Below are positions 1 to 7,982 of a DNA stretch of 64,000 bases, one piece after another. The position numbers were made by a program, and so were the translations under genes. Position 1 is the first letter of the stretch. Each line of letters opens with the position of its first letter. A model generated the notes under the pieces. It did not search any database and had not been told where the DNA came from. It worked only from the letters and a program-made list of their open reading frames with translations. Source of the stretch: Microbacterium sufflavum (GTDB lineage: Bacteria > Actinomycetota > Actinomycetes > Actinomycetales > Microbacteriaceae); contig NZ_JAHWXK010000001.1 in assembly GCF_023091155.1 (NCBI RefSeq), forward strand, positions 1,302,001 through 1,366,000, given 5' to 3'.

Positions 1-1688
1 GATGCGGTCGGGCTGACCACCCGCACCTCGTCGCCCTCCACCAGGTTGAGCACGTTGACCGTGCCCTCGGTGTCGTGATCGGCGCCCTGCGCGAACCAGT
101 GCCGGCGCACCTCGATGAACTCCAGCTCGTGCAGTCCCGTGCGCTCCTCGGTGACCTCGTCATCGGTGTGCACGGTCTCGACGCGGTCGACCAGGTTCTC
201 CATCACCCAGGTGGTGTCGCGGTCCCACTGGATGTTGCGGGCGCCGTGGTCGAGGTGCACGGGGCGGGGGATGCCGTCGAGGCCCACGCGGCCCCAGTCC
301 CACAGCTTGAACGTGAAGATGAACGGCGTCGCCGAGATCTCCAGCACCATCGAATTCGATCCCGATGCGTGCACGGTGCCCGCGGGGATCAGGAAGTGGT
401 CGTGCTTGCGGGCGGGGAACGAGTTGACGTACTTCTCGGCGGGGAACGGGTGCTCGCCGTCCTGCGCGGTCGCCAGATCCTGCAGCATCTCGGCGGGGTC
501 GATGCCCTCCTTGGTGCCCAGGTACACGACCGCGTCGTCGCCGACGTCGAGCATGTAGTAGCTCTCGTCCTGCGTGTAGTGCATGCCGAACGTGTTCTGG
601 ATGTAGTCCGTCAGCGGATGCACCTGCAGGCTGAGGTTGCCGCCGTCCATCGTGTCGAGGAAGTCGAAGCGGATGGGGAACTCGGCCCCGAAGCGCGCGA
701 ACGTCTTGGCGCCGAGCAGATCGACCGGGCGGCTGAACACCAGGTCGAGCGCGGGCAGCTCGATCACGCCGCCGTCGCCCTCCAGCAGCAGCGAGTTCTC
801 CTCGGGCACGCAGTCGAAGCACCACGCGTAGTTGTCCTTCGAGGGGTCGAGCCCGATGAGGTTCTTCATCCACTGCCCGCCCCACACGCCGGGGTCGAAG
901 AACGGCACGACGCGGAACGGGCGGTGCGCCGCATCCTTCAGGGCCTGCCGGAAGGCGGTGCCCGTGATCATGCCCGCGTCGGGGGAGTCGGGGTGCGGTT
1001 CGGCCGGGGCGATCGCGTTGCCGTCGAGCACGAAGTCGAGCGTGTCGAACAGCGTGCGCTTGTGGCGGTCGGCCACCCGCCACTCCACGAAGAAACCGCG
1101 CTTGTACTTGCGCAGGTTGTCCTCGCCGGGGTTGTCGGCGCGCCAGTTCGTGGCCCCCTGGCGCTGCCGCAGCTGGATCTCCCAGCGGGCCATGTCGACC
1201 AGCACGGTCGCGGAGGCTCCGGCCAGACGGTCCTCGAGCAGCGCCGCGCCCCAGCCGACCACGACCGTCGGGGTTCCGGTGATCGCGGCCGCGAGGGCGT
1301 CGAGGCGCTCGGCGTCGTAGAAGTCGTCCAGGGTGAAGTGGCTCATGACGCCGAAGACCCGGTCGTCGGTGAGGTTCGGGGCGATCAGCCGCTCGACCTC
1401 GGCGACCGGACGCGCCGCGGTCTCCACGTCGGTGAGGGTCCAGGCGGGAAGGGCGGCCTCCACCTGGGCGGCGAGCGCGGGCACGTCGACGCCGGGGTAG
1501 GTGTCCACCAGCAGCACGGGCGCCGTGCCGGTCACGCGGGCGCGGGCCTCGGCGAGCTCGGCGGCGGCGGCCCACGCCTCGGCACCGCGCAGGATGCGCT
1601 CGCCCGGCGGCAGCGCCACGGTCGGCTGGGTGTCGTAGCGACCCCGGGTGGTGTGCCCTTCGTGCATGTCGCTGATCGGCGCGGTCAC
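1..1688 (-). CDS. Class I mannose-6-phosphate isomerase-like protein (C-terminus cut by window edge)
   Basis: The reading frame opens with GTG at 1688 inside a GTGA overlap with the ROK kinase stop and runs off the left edge with 562 codons visible. Translating it by hand gives a cupin-type isomerase. The first ~280 residues are a unique N-terminal half containing a VVPFFDPGVWGGQWMK segment. Cupin-like segments follow, such as SLQVHPLTDYIQNTFGMHY and LIPAGTVHASG, whose His residues fit the metal site of type I phosphomannose isomerases. The family interconverts mannose-6-phosphate and fructose-6-phosphate in the cytoplasm. Being coupled to a sugar kinase and a LacI regulator fits hexose catabolism. 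Long antisense ORFs cover this gene and are artefacts of GC-rich codons. The family call is fairly sure, the exact substrate is not. Confidence 0.8.
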   Translation of the reverse strand, partial: MTAPISDMHEGHTTRGRYDTQPTVALPPGERILRGAEAWAAAAELAEARARVTGTAPVLLVDTYPGVDVPALAAQVEAALPAWTLTDVETAARPVAEVERLIAPNLTDDRVFGVMSHFTLDDFYDAERLDALAAAITGTPTVVVGWGAALLEDRLAGASATVLVDMARWEIQLRQRQGATNWRADNPGEDNLRKYKRGFFVEWRVADRHKRTLFDTLDFVLDGNAIAPAEPHPDSPDAGMITGTAFRQALKDAAHRPFRVVPFFDPGVWGGQWMKNLIGLDPSKDNYAWCFDCVPEENSLLLEGDGGVIELPALDLVFSRPVDLLGAKTFARFGAEFPIRFDFLDTMDGGNLSLQVHPLTDYIQNTFGMHYTQDESYYMLDVGDDAVVYLGTKEGIDPAEMLQDLATAQDGEHPFPAEKYVNSFPARKHDHFLIPAGTVHASGSNSMVLEISATPFIFTFKLWDWGRVGLDGIPRPVHLDHGARNIQWDRDTTWVMENLVDRVETVHTDDEVTEERTGLHELEFIEVRRHWFAQGADHDTEGTVNVLNLVEGDEVRVVSPTA

Positions 1689-2653
1689 TGGTCCTCCTGC
1701 GGTGGTGCGGTGCGGGGTGCGGTCGTCGGCTCCGGGGTCCCCGATGGGGCCGGGCGCGACGAGGGGTTCGAGGGTGCGGGTGGGGCGGCGGTCCGGCTGG
1801 CCGTCGCGGCGTCGCGGGCGAGGACGCTGAGGCCGCGGGCGACCGAGAGCTCCGGCTCGGGCGGCACGACGAGGCGCGGGGGCGTGAGCGACGGCCACAG
1901 GTGTGCGCGCAGGTACTCGTCGACGGGCGTGCTGATCGCGGCGCCCGCGCGGAGGATGCCCCCGGAGAGGATCACCACGGCCGGGTCGTAGGAGTGCACG
2001 AGGCTCGTGACGACCGCGCCCCAGACGTGCAGGAAGCGGTCACGGAGCTCGGGGTGCGCGTCGGTCGTGAAGACCTCGGTCATGCTCACGCCCGCCGGCA
2101 GGGCGCGGGTGCTGGCGAGCGCCTCACCGCAGCCGATGTTGCCGCACGGGCAGGTGGGGCCGTCGAGGTCGACCGTGAGGTGTCCGCCGAGGATGCCTGC
2201 GTGACCCGTGCGGCCGCGGAGCGCGACCCCGTCAAGGAGGGCGGCCGTGCCGATGCCCGTGCCCAGTGTGACCAGCACGGCGTCGCGCTCGCCGAGGGCG
2301 CTGCCCGCGGAGGTCTCGCCGATCAGCGCCGCGCGGGCGTCGTTCTCCACCACGGCGGGCAGCCCGAACTCGGCGCGGGCCCAGGTGCCGAGGTCGAAGT
2401 CGCGGAGGAAGTCGTACTTGGCGTTCGCGTGCCGCATGCGCCCGGTCGCGGGGTCGACCACGCCGGGGACGGCGATGCCCACGGCGTCGGCCTCGGCGCC
2501 GAGTTCGCTCAGGAGACGGCGGGCGTCGAGGGCCGCGTCGGCGAGGTCGGCGGCGGTGCCGCGCACGGGGAGCAGGTTCGACGCGAGGACGCGGTCGCCG
2601 TCGATGACGGCCAGCTTGATCTCGGTTCCCCCGAAATCGATGCACAGCTCCAT
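1685..2653 (-). CDS. ROK family sugar kinase
   Basis: This 322-aa cytoplasmic protein belongs to the ROK family (repressor, ORF, kinase). Residues 5-15 (IDFGGTEIKLA) form the phosphate-binding loop, a TLGTGIGTA segment lies mid-protein, and CPCGNIGCGE is the intact zinc motif C-x-C-G-x2-G-C-x-E. There is no N-terminal helix-turn-helix, so it should be a kinase rather than a repressor. The start at 2653 is preceded by GAGGAGG; a longer frame upstream would run through the LacI operator at 2673-2688. It overlaps the isomerase gene by 4 bases and follows the LacI gene by 75 bases. It probably phosphorylates the hexose that the isomerase then converts; the substrate cannot be read from sequence. 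Confidence 0.88.
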   Translation of the reverse strand: MELCIDFGGTEIKLAVIDGDRVLASNLLPVRGTAADLADAALDARRLLSELGAEADAVGIAVPGVVDPATGRMRHANAKYDFLRDFDLGTWARAEFGLPAVVENDARAALIGETSAGSALGERDAVLVTLGTGIGTAALLDGVALRGRTGHAGILGGHLTVDLDGPTCPCGNIGCGEALASTRALPAGVSMTEVFTTDAHPELRDRFLHVWGAVVTSLVHSYDPAVVILSGGILRAGAAISTPVDEYLRAHLWPSLTPPRLVVPPEPELSVARGLSVLARDAATASRTAAPPAPSNPSSRPAPSGTPEPTTAPRTAPPQEDQ

Positions 2654-2672
2654 CCGGCCTCCTCGTCGATGA

Positions 2673-2688
2673 TTGGTAACGTTATCAA
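2673..2688. promoter_or_regulatory. LacI-type operator before the ROK kinase gene
   Basis: A 16-bp dyad TTGGTAACGTTATCAA has seven of eight pairs matched about a central CG. It lies 20 bases upstream of the ROK start. A related core, AACGTTATCA, precedes the lacI-like gene at 3785-3798. The shape is that of LacI/GalR operators, so the regulator encoded at 2729-3751 is the obvious ligand. Confidence 0.75.
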
Positions 2689-2728
2689 CGCGGCTGAGGA
2701 GTGTCAACCATCCGCGGCGAGGGGTGGT

Positions 2729-3751
2729 TCAGCGCACGCCGCGGAGCGACACCGGCAGCTCGACCTCGCGGGCGGGCGCCTCGCGATCGCCGCCGTCGAG
2801 ACGGTCGAGCAGCAGGCGGGCGGCCGTGCGACCGAGCTCTCGCGGGTCGTGGTCGATCACGCTGATGGGCACGGGCGACAGCTCGGCGAGCTCGAAGTCG
2901 TCGAAGCTCAGCAGCTCGGGGAAGTCGGCCGGAGCACGAAGCCCCGTGGCGAGCTGTGTGCTGATCTCCTTGAGCGCGCCGATCGCGTTGCGGTTGTTGG
3001 CGCAGAAGATCGCCGTCGGCGGGTTCTTGGCCCGCAGCAGCGCGCGGGTGGCATCGCGCGCCTGCTCGACGGTCTGCTGGTTCGTGGCGACCAGGTGCGG
3101 GTCGACCCGGACGCCGCGCGTCTCCATCGCCCGCACGAACCCGGCATGGCGGCGCTCGCCGGTGAAGATCGACAGGGCGTTGCCGAGATAGCCGATGCGG
3201 GTGTGACCGCCGTCGATCAGGGCCGTCGTGCCGCGGAACGCTCCGTCTTCGTCGGCGAGCACCACGCTGTCGGCCGCGAGCCCGTCGATGCGGCGCGAGG
3301 CCAGCACCACCGGCACGCCCTGGTTCTGCGAGTGCGCGAGGTGCGTGGAGGTGGTGCTCGCGGGCACCACGATGAGTCCGTCGACGCGACGCCCGAGGAA
3401 GTCGCCGACGAGCTCGGCCTCGCGGGCGGCGTCCTCCGAGGTGTTGCCGAGCAGGATGCGGCGTCCGGTGAGGGCGGCCTCCTCCTCCACGCCGAGTGCG
3501 AAGGTGCTGTAGTACGGGTTGGCGATGTTGGTGATCGCGACGCCGATGAGTCCGCTGCTGTGACCCGGGCGGATGCTGCGGGCGTTCTCGTTGCGGTGAT
3601 ACCCGAGCTCGGCGACCGCGGCGAGCACCCGCTGCTGCACCTCGGGCTTCACGTTCACGCCGCCGGACAGCGTGCGTGACACCGTCATGGGGCTGACGCC
3701 CGCGCGCTGGGCGACCTCCTTCACGGTCGGCCGGTGCGCCCTCTCGCTCAT
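2729..3751 (-). CDS. LacI family transcriptional regulator
   Basis: The protein has 340 aa. Residues 9-30 (TVKEVAQRAGVSPMTVSRTL) are the classic LacI helix-turn-helix and hinge, followed by a periplasmic-binding-protein-like sensor domain from about residue 63 (GLIGVAITNIANPYYS) to the end. It is a DNA-binding repressor or activator that responds to a sugar or sugar phosphate. It stands at the head of the ROK kinase and isomerase genes, with one operator before the kinase gene and a weaker one before its own start. This suggests local autoregulation plus control of the two enzymes. The effector is unknown. Confidence 0.93.
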   Translation of the reverse strand: MSERAHRPTVKEVAQRAGVSPMTVSRTLSGGVNVKPEVQQRVLAAVAELGYHRNENARSIRPGHSSGLIGVAITNIANPYYSTFALGVEEEAALTGRRILLGNTSEDAAREAELVGDFLGRRVDGLIVVPASTTSTHLAHSQNQGVPVVLASRRIDGLAADSVVLADEDGAFRGTTALIDGGHTRIGYLGNALSIFTGERRHAGFVRAMETRGVRVDPHLVATNQQTVEQARDATRALLRAKNPPTAIFCANNRNAIGALKEISTQLATGLRAPADFPELLSFDDFELAELSPVPISVIDHDPRELGRTAARLLLDRLDGGDREAPAREVELPVSLRGVR

Positions 3752-3784
3752 TCCTGCCTCCGAGCCGTGGTGTCCGCGATCTGA

Positions 3785-3798
3785 AGGGAACGTTATCA
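3785..3798. promoter_or_regulatory. Weaker copy of the LacI operator before the lacI-like gene
   Basis: AGGGAACGTTATCA shares the AACGTT core and right arm of the 2673-2688 operator, but its left arm is degenerate. It lies 34 bases upstream of the regulator start at 3751, which suits autoregulation. The rest of 3752-3957 holds no gene that I can support. Confidence 0.5.
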
Positions 3799-3957
3799 GC
3801 GAAGCCGCGGGGCGGCGGTCAGGGTGCGCGAGGTCCGCCGTGGATCGGAGGAGTTGTGCGCGGATGCGGCCGGCGCCGTGGGCGGAAACACGGTGTCAAG
3901 GCCCTCTTCGCTGTCGGTCGCCCCACGTAGAAAGGAAGGACGACGAAAGGCAGGGGC

Positions 3958-4185
3958 ATGGCCGCAGGTGACATCGAGACCTTCTCGCGCAACGGGATCT
4001 GGTTCAACCGCATCCAGGGCGAGTCGCACACGCTCGGGAGCAGCTTCGAGTCGATGGACGAGGCGGTGAAGGTCGGTCGCGGGGCGGCGGTCGCGCGACA
4101 GGTGCAGCACTTCGTGCGCACCGAGGAAGGGCCGTCCGAGGATGTCGCTCCGAACGAGGCGCACCCGCGAGACCTGATGTGGTGA
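3958..4185 (+). CDS. DUF2188 family small protein
   Basis: This 75-aa soluble protein reads as a DUF2188 member: a short strand-rich start (NGIWFNRIQGE) followed by a helix containing MDEAVKVGRGAAVARQVQHFV. In this family the ordered Gly-Arg and His positions recur, but no biochemical role is established. GAAAGG stands seven bases before ATG 3958. Its stop lies inside the start of the next gene (GTGGTGA), so the two are translated together. It is probably a small accessory protein; function unknown. Confidence 0.75.
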   Translation: MAAGDIETFSRNGIWFNRIQGESHTLGSSFESMDEAVKVGRGAAVARQVQHFVRTEEGPSEDVAPNEAHPRDLMW

Positions 4186-4916
4186 ACGCGCCGATGCTGC
4201 TGCAGGTGTGCGCGAACGGCGCGCGCGAGGTGGCGTCGCATCCCTGGCTGAGCGCCGACGAGACGGTGGTCGCGCAAGACGCCGCGGCGGCGCTCGAGGC
4301 CGGTGCGGTGGAGGTGCACGTGCACCCGAAGGATGCGTCGGGCCGCGATTCGCTCGACTCGCGGGACGTGCAGCGGTGGCTCGGGGCCGTCCGCGCGGCA
4401 TGCCCCGGTGTGCCCGTGGGCGTGACGACCGGCGCGTGGGCGGAGCCCGACGTGTCGCGACGGCTCGCCGCGATCGAGTCGTGGACCGAGCTGCCCGACT
4501 ACGCCTCGGTGAACTGGCACGAGGCGGGGGCCGATGAGGTGGCCGCCCTGCTGCGGCGTCGCGGGATCGGCGTGGAGGCGGGGATCTGGGACGCGGCGGG
4601 CCTGGAGGTGTGGCGGCACTCGCCGGTGCGCGGCGACTGTGTGCGGGTGCTCGTCGAGCTGCCCGACGAGGCGGCCGAGGTGGTGCGTGCGCACGCGGAG
4701 GGCCTGGTCGCGCACGTGGCCAAGGAGGAGCCCGACCTGCCGATCCTGCTGCACGGGGAGGAGCGGTCGGCTTGGGCCGCGCTCGACCTCGCCGTGGAGC
4801 TCGGCCTCGACACGCGGATCGGCCTGGAGGACGTGCTGCTGCTTCCCGACGGCACCGATGCCCCCGGCAACGCCGCCCTCGTCCGGGCGGCTCGCGCCCG
4901 CGGCGCCGGGGCGTGA
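4179..4916 (+). CDS. BKACE family protein (beta-keto acid cleavage enzyme, DUF849)
   Basis: The 245-aa protein carries the marks of the BKACE/DUF849 family, zinc enzymes that cleave beta-keto acids with acetyl-CoA. These include an early acidic residue, VHVHPKDASGRDSL with the paired histidines near residues 46-48, VGVTTGAWAE, SVNWHE, and a C-terminal GLEDVLLLPDG segment. It is about 40 residues shorter than typical members (around 280-300), mostly in the loops. Starts at GTG 4179, GTG 4182 or ATG 4194 are all in frame; the overlap with the DUF2188 stop favours one of the GTGs. The keto-acid substrate is not predictable. Confidence 0.78.
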   Translation: MVNAPMLLQVCANGAREVASHPWLSADETVVAQDAAAALEAGAVEVHVHPKDASGRDSLDSRDVQRWLGAVRAACPGVPVGVTTGAWAEPDVSRRLAAIESWTELPDYASVNWHEAGADEVAALLRRRGIGVEAGIWDAAGLEVWRHSPVRGDCVRVLVELPDEAAEVVRAHAEGLVAHVAKEEPDLPILLHGEERSAWAALDLAVELGLDTRIGLEDVLLLPDGTDAPGNAALVRAARARGAGA

Positions 4917-4935
4917 CCCCGCGCCCGGTGGCGGT

Positions 4936-5310
4936 TCAGGCCTCCCAGCCGCGCCAGTCCGGACGGTCGACGATGCAGAAGCGGTTGCCCTCGGGGTCTT
5001 CCATGATGATGTAGTCCGCGTCGTCGGGTCGGCCGTCCCAGTGCACCTCGCGCGCCCCGAGCCCGGCCAGTCGCCGGACCTCGGCGGCCTGGTCTTCGGC
5101 GTAGATGTCGAGGTGGATGCGCGGCGGCAGCACCCGCTCGGAGTGGTGGGCGTCGAGCGCGATGCACGGCGTCTCGGCATCGCGCGGTTTCAGCACGAGC
5201 CAGTCGTCCTCGGCGGGGTCGCGCTCCACATAGTCGAGGGCGGCTTTCCAGAACGCGGCCTGGGCCGGGAGGTCGTTCACGCGGATCACGATCGACACGA
5301 TCTTCAGCAT
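4936..5310 (-). CDS. VOC family protein (glyoxalase/bleomycin resistance fold)
   Basis: This 124-aa protein starts MLKIVSIVIRVNDL and ends with the typical EDPEGNRFCIVD strand of vicinal-oxygen-chelate proteins. PRIHLDIYAED in the middle supplies the expected metal-ligand-like His. A single module of this size normally dimerises. Such proteins act as dioxygenases, isomerases or antibiotic-binding proteins, and the substrate here is not evident. It converges on the BKACE gene with a 19-base gap. The 161 bases upstream, to the WYL gene stop, show no gene. Confidence 0.85.
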   Translation of the reverse strand: MLKIVSIVIRVNDLPAQAAFWKAALDYVERDPAEDDWLVLKPRDAETPCIALDAHHSERVLPPRIHLDIYAEDQAAEVRRLAGLGAREVHWDGRPDDADYIIMEDPEGNRFCIVDRPDWRGWEA

Positions 5311-5471
5311 GCCCGGGAGTGTACGGGCAGCTCGGGAGGGAGGGACAGGGCCTTGCGGACCGATGCGGGTGCGCTCCGCGGACCCGGGCGGCGTGCGCGT
5401 CTGCGCGCGAGACTCCGCCTTCTCACCCCGTAGCCCGCACCCCGCACCCGCGCACCGCGGCTCACCACAAC

Positions 5472-6203
5472 TCACATCACTCCTGCGGATCCCGCCACCG
5501 TCGCGTCCGTCCGCCCGAAGTCGCTCGTGAGCCACGCCTCCACCGACGCGAAGGGGAAGTCGCGCGGGGTGTGCGTGCCCGGAAGGATCCGCGCGTGCCG
5601 CATCCGGTCGAGGCGGAACAGCCGCCAGTCGTCGCGATCGAGGTCGAATGCCACGACGTACCACCGCGACGTCCGCCGCACGTGGCGGTGCGGCTCGATG
5701 GTCCGCGCGGAGGCGGTGCCGTGCTGGTCGGTGTAGTCGAAGGTGAGGCGCGAGCCCTGGGCGACCGCGTCGGCGAGGGTGCCGACGAGTGCCCAGTCCA
5801 CGGCGGCCGTCTCCGGCTGGAGGATCTGCGTCGACAGGGCGGTGGCGGCGGCTCGGCGGCGCAGCGCGGGCGGCAGGGTCTGTTCGAGTTTGGCGCGGGC
5901 GACCGCGGGCGCGGGGTCGGCGGGGTCTCCGGTCTCGAGCACGAGCAGAGCCGTGATGATCGTGGTGACCTCGTCCGCGTCGAGCAGCAGCGGAGGGATG
6001 CGGGTGCCGGGGCGCAGGCGGTAGGCGGCGCCGGGTCCGGGTCGGGAGTGCACGTCGTAGCCGAGGTCGCGGAGGCGTTGCGCATCGCGGCGGACGGTCC
6101 GGGCACTCACCTCCAGGCGTGCGGCGAGCTCGGGCACGCTCCACTCGCCGCCGGTCTGCAGGAGGGACAGGAGACGGAGCGTGCGGTTCGACGGAGTGTC
6201 CAC
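5472..6203 (-). CDS. HTH/WYL-domain transcriptional regulator
   Basis: The 243-aa protein has an N-terminal winged helix-turn-helix (LLSLLQTGGEWSVPELAARL, then VSARTVRRDAQRL) and a C-terminal WYL domain with SRWYVVAFDLDRDDWRLFRLDR. WYL domains sense small ligands or nucleic acids. GTG 6203 is preferred because VDTPSNRTLRLLSLLQ matches the family start; a TTG at 6218 would add five residues. It is divergent from the NmrA-like reductase, with a perfect 10-bp dyad between them, so it most likely controls that gene and itself. There is no link to defence genes here. Confidence 0.87.
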   Translation of the reverse strand: MDTPSNRTLRLLSLLQTGGEWSVPELAARLEVSARTVRRDAQRLRDLGYDVHSRPGPGAAYRLRPGTRIPPLLLDADEVTTIITALLVLETGDPADPAPAVARAKLEQTLPPALRRRAAATALSTQILQPETAAVDWALVGTLADAVAQGSRLTFDYTDQHGTASARTIEPHRHVRRTSRWYVVAFDLDRDDWRLFRLDRMRHARILPGTHTPRDFPFASVEAWLTSDFGRTDATVAGSAGVM

Positions 6204-6220
6204 GCCTCCATGATCCAACG

Positions 6221-6247
6221 AGATACGGCCAGGATCAGGCCGTATCT
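6221..6247. promoter_or_regulatory. Perfect dyad operator between WYL regulator and NmrA-like gene
   Basis: AGATACGGCC (6221-6230) and GGCCGTATCT (6238-6247) are a perfect 10-bp inverted repeat with a 7-base spacer, in the 83-base divergent intergenic region. The TATCTGG and TAACG bases that follow could belong to a promoter. It is the likely binding site of the WYL regulator. Confidence 0.72.
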
Positions 6248-6286
6248 GGTTCTAACGTAGGCGGACATCGAACGAGAGGATCCCTC

Positions 6287-7156
6287 ATGCGCATCGCTGT
6301 CACGACCCCGAACGGCCATGTCGGCCGTCACCTGACGCGGATGCTGGTGCGCGCCGGCGTCCGTCCGCTCCTGCTCACGCGCACCCCCGATCGCATCGCG
6401 GCGGAGCTGCGGCCGCACGTCGAGATCGCCCGCGCCGACTCGCAGAACGCGGAGGAGGTGAGCGCCGCGACCCGGGGCGTGGACGCCCTGTACTGGGTGG
6501 ATCCGTCGGTGATGTCGGAGGATCCGCTCGCCGACTACGCGCGGGCGACGGACGCCCTGGTGGGCGCGGTCGCGCGGAACGGCATCGGGCGGGTGGTGTT
6601 CCAGAGCAGCGTCGGTGCCGAGAAGCGTCACGGCGCGGGCGAGATCGACGGGCTCGCCGCGACCGAGGTGGCGCTCGACGCTCTGGGCATCGCTGTGACC
6701 CATCTGCGCTGCGGCTACTTCTTCAGCAACCTGCTGCTCGACGCGGAGTCGCTGCGGGCCGGGCGGCTGTCGACGGTGCTGCCGCTCGATTCGACGATGC
6801 CGTGGGTGGCGCCGCGCGACATCGCCGAGGTCGCCGCGCTCACCCTGCTCAACCGCGAGTGGAGCGGGCGGCGGGTGCAGGCGGTGCACGGGCCGGAGGA
6901 TCTGAGCTGGGCGCAGGTCGCCGGCATCCTCACGCACGAGCTCGGCCGCGAGGTCACGGTGGAGCGCATCGCCGACGACGACCTGCGTCAGGGCCTGCAG
7001 GCTGCGGGCATGCCGGAGGCGATGGCGGAGGCCGTGTTGGGCATGTCCACCGGGCTGCGCGACGACTTCACCCCGGAGCAACCGCGCTCGCTCGTGACCA
7101 CGACCCCCACGACCCTGCGGTCCTGGGTGCGGGACGAGCTCGTGGGGGTGGTGTAG
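6287..7156 (+). CDS. NmrA-like NAD(P)H-binding oxidoreductase
   Basis: This 289-aa atypical short-chain dehydrogenase starts with a Rossmann motif of the G-x-x-G type (MRIAVTTPNGHVGRHLTRML). It continues with RVVFQSSVGAEKRHG, then a PWVAPRDIAEVAALTLL segment typical of NmrA/YtfG quinone reductase-like proteins. The catalytic Tyr-x3-Lys of classical SDRs is absent, as expected for NmrA proteins, which act as reductases or redox sensors. The start is fixed by GAGAGGATCCCTC before ATG 6287. It ends three bases before the convergent nucleotidyltransferase gene. Confidence 0.85.
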   Translation: MRIAVTTPNGHVGRHLTRMLVRAGVRPLLLTRTPDRIAAELRPHVEIARADSQNAEEVSAATRGVDALYWVDPSVMSEDPLADYARATDALVGAVARNGIGRVVFQSSVGAEKRHGAGEIDGLAATEVALDALGIAVTHLRCGYFFSNLLLDAESLRAGRLSTVLPLDSTMPWVAPRDIAEVAALTLLNREWSGRRVQAVHGPEDLSWAQVAGILTHELGREVTVERIADDDLRQGLQAAGMPEAMAEAVLGMSTGLRDDFTPEQPRSLVTTTPTTLRSWVRDELVGVV

Positions 7157-7159
7157 CCG

Positions 7160-7849
7160 TCAGCGCACGAAGCCGTCCTGCACCCGACCCCCGGCACGGG
7201 CGAGCTCCTCGTCCGCGCGTGCCGCGAACGCGGTGAGGTCGCCGTGGAGCAGGGGTGCGGCGAGGCGCTCCGCGCGGGCGGGGTCCAGGTCGCGGAGCCG
7301 CCGCGGGAGGTACTTGCCCGTTCCGATCCAGTGCCGTTCGGTGAGCAGCACGAGCTCCGCGACCCGGGAGAACAGCGTCCAGGCGATGACGTTCCGCTCC
7401 AGCTCGTCGGTGGCGTCGCGCAGATCGTCGAGCAGGTCGGTGATCATGTAGCGCCGCAGCGCGAGCTCATGCTCGTCCATGGTCGGGCCGTCTGCGAGTC
7501 GCGCGCCCCACTCCTCGCGGAGGGCGGTGAGGGCCTGGCCGCCGCGCACCTCTTCGCCTTCGACGAGCATGTGGACGATGACGGGCCGGTGCTGATCGAT
7601 CCCGCCGCGCGCCCATTCCCGGTAGCCGTCGTGCGTGTACGCGAACACCTCGAAGATCTCTCCCTCGAAGCGGTAGGTCGCGGCCAGGCTCGTCCCGCCG
7701 TTCGGAAACAGCGCGTCGCCGATCACGAGGAGGTCGATGTCGCTGGAGGCCGTCCGGTCGCCGCGGGCCGTGCTGCCGCCGATCACCGCGATCTCCGCCG
7801 CCGGGAACTCCCGCTCGATGAAGCGCTCACACAGGTCGAGGTACGTCAT
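7160..7849 (-). CDS. Nucleotidyltransferase domain protein
   Basis: The 229-aa protein has the polymerase-beta-like nucleotidyltransferase signature GGSTARGDRTASSDIDLLVI at about residues 24-43, with the G-S and D-x-D metal-binding pattern intact. A helical C-terminal half with ITDLLDDLRDATDELERNVIAW follows. Proteins of this layout include aminoglycoside-type and stand-alone nucleotidyltransferases; the acceptor is unknown. ATG 7849 is chosen because the frame upstream contains no typical sequence. It has no operon partner. Confidence 0.83.
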   Translation of the reverse strand: MTYLDLCERFIEREFPAAEIAVIGGSTARGDRTASSDIDLLVIGDALFPNGGTSLAATYRFEGEIFEVFAYTHDGYREWARGGIDQHRPVIVHMLVEGEEVRGGQALTALREEWGARLADGPTMDEHELALRRYMITDLLDDLRDATDELERNVIAWTLFSRVAELVLLTERHWIGTGKYLPRRLRDLDPARAERLAAPLLHGDLTAFAARADEELARAGGRVQDGFVR

Positions 7850-7933
7850 CCGGGCATCGTAACGACAGTGCACCTCGACCCGGGCGCAGGCCGCTCTCAC
7901 CCGCCGCATCAGACCCGCGCCCGCACACGAGTA

Positions 7934-7964
7934 ACGCCCCCGCCGTTCGGGTCGGCGGGGGCGT
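7934..7964 (-). terminator. Strong hairpin terminator after the SDR gene
   Basis: ACGCCCCCGCCG (7934-7945) pairs perfectly with CGGCGGGGGCGT (7953-7964) around a 7-base loop, 18 bases downstream of the SDR stop. There is no long U-run, as is common in actinobacteria. It insulates the SDR from the nucleotidyltransferase gene. Confidence 0.8.
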
Positions 7965-7982
7965 CGGTCTCACGCAGTCGCG

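Noticed and set aside
75-1991. 638-aa plus-strand ORF over the isomerase and ROK genes
   Set aside because: It lies antisense to two genes with clear family motifs and has repetitive Arg/Gly/Val-rich sequence typical of GC-rich shadow frames.
5472-6203. WYL regulator as part of a defence locus
   Set aside because: WYL proteins often sit in defence islands, but this one is 8 kb away and faces an NmrA-like reductase with its own dyad.
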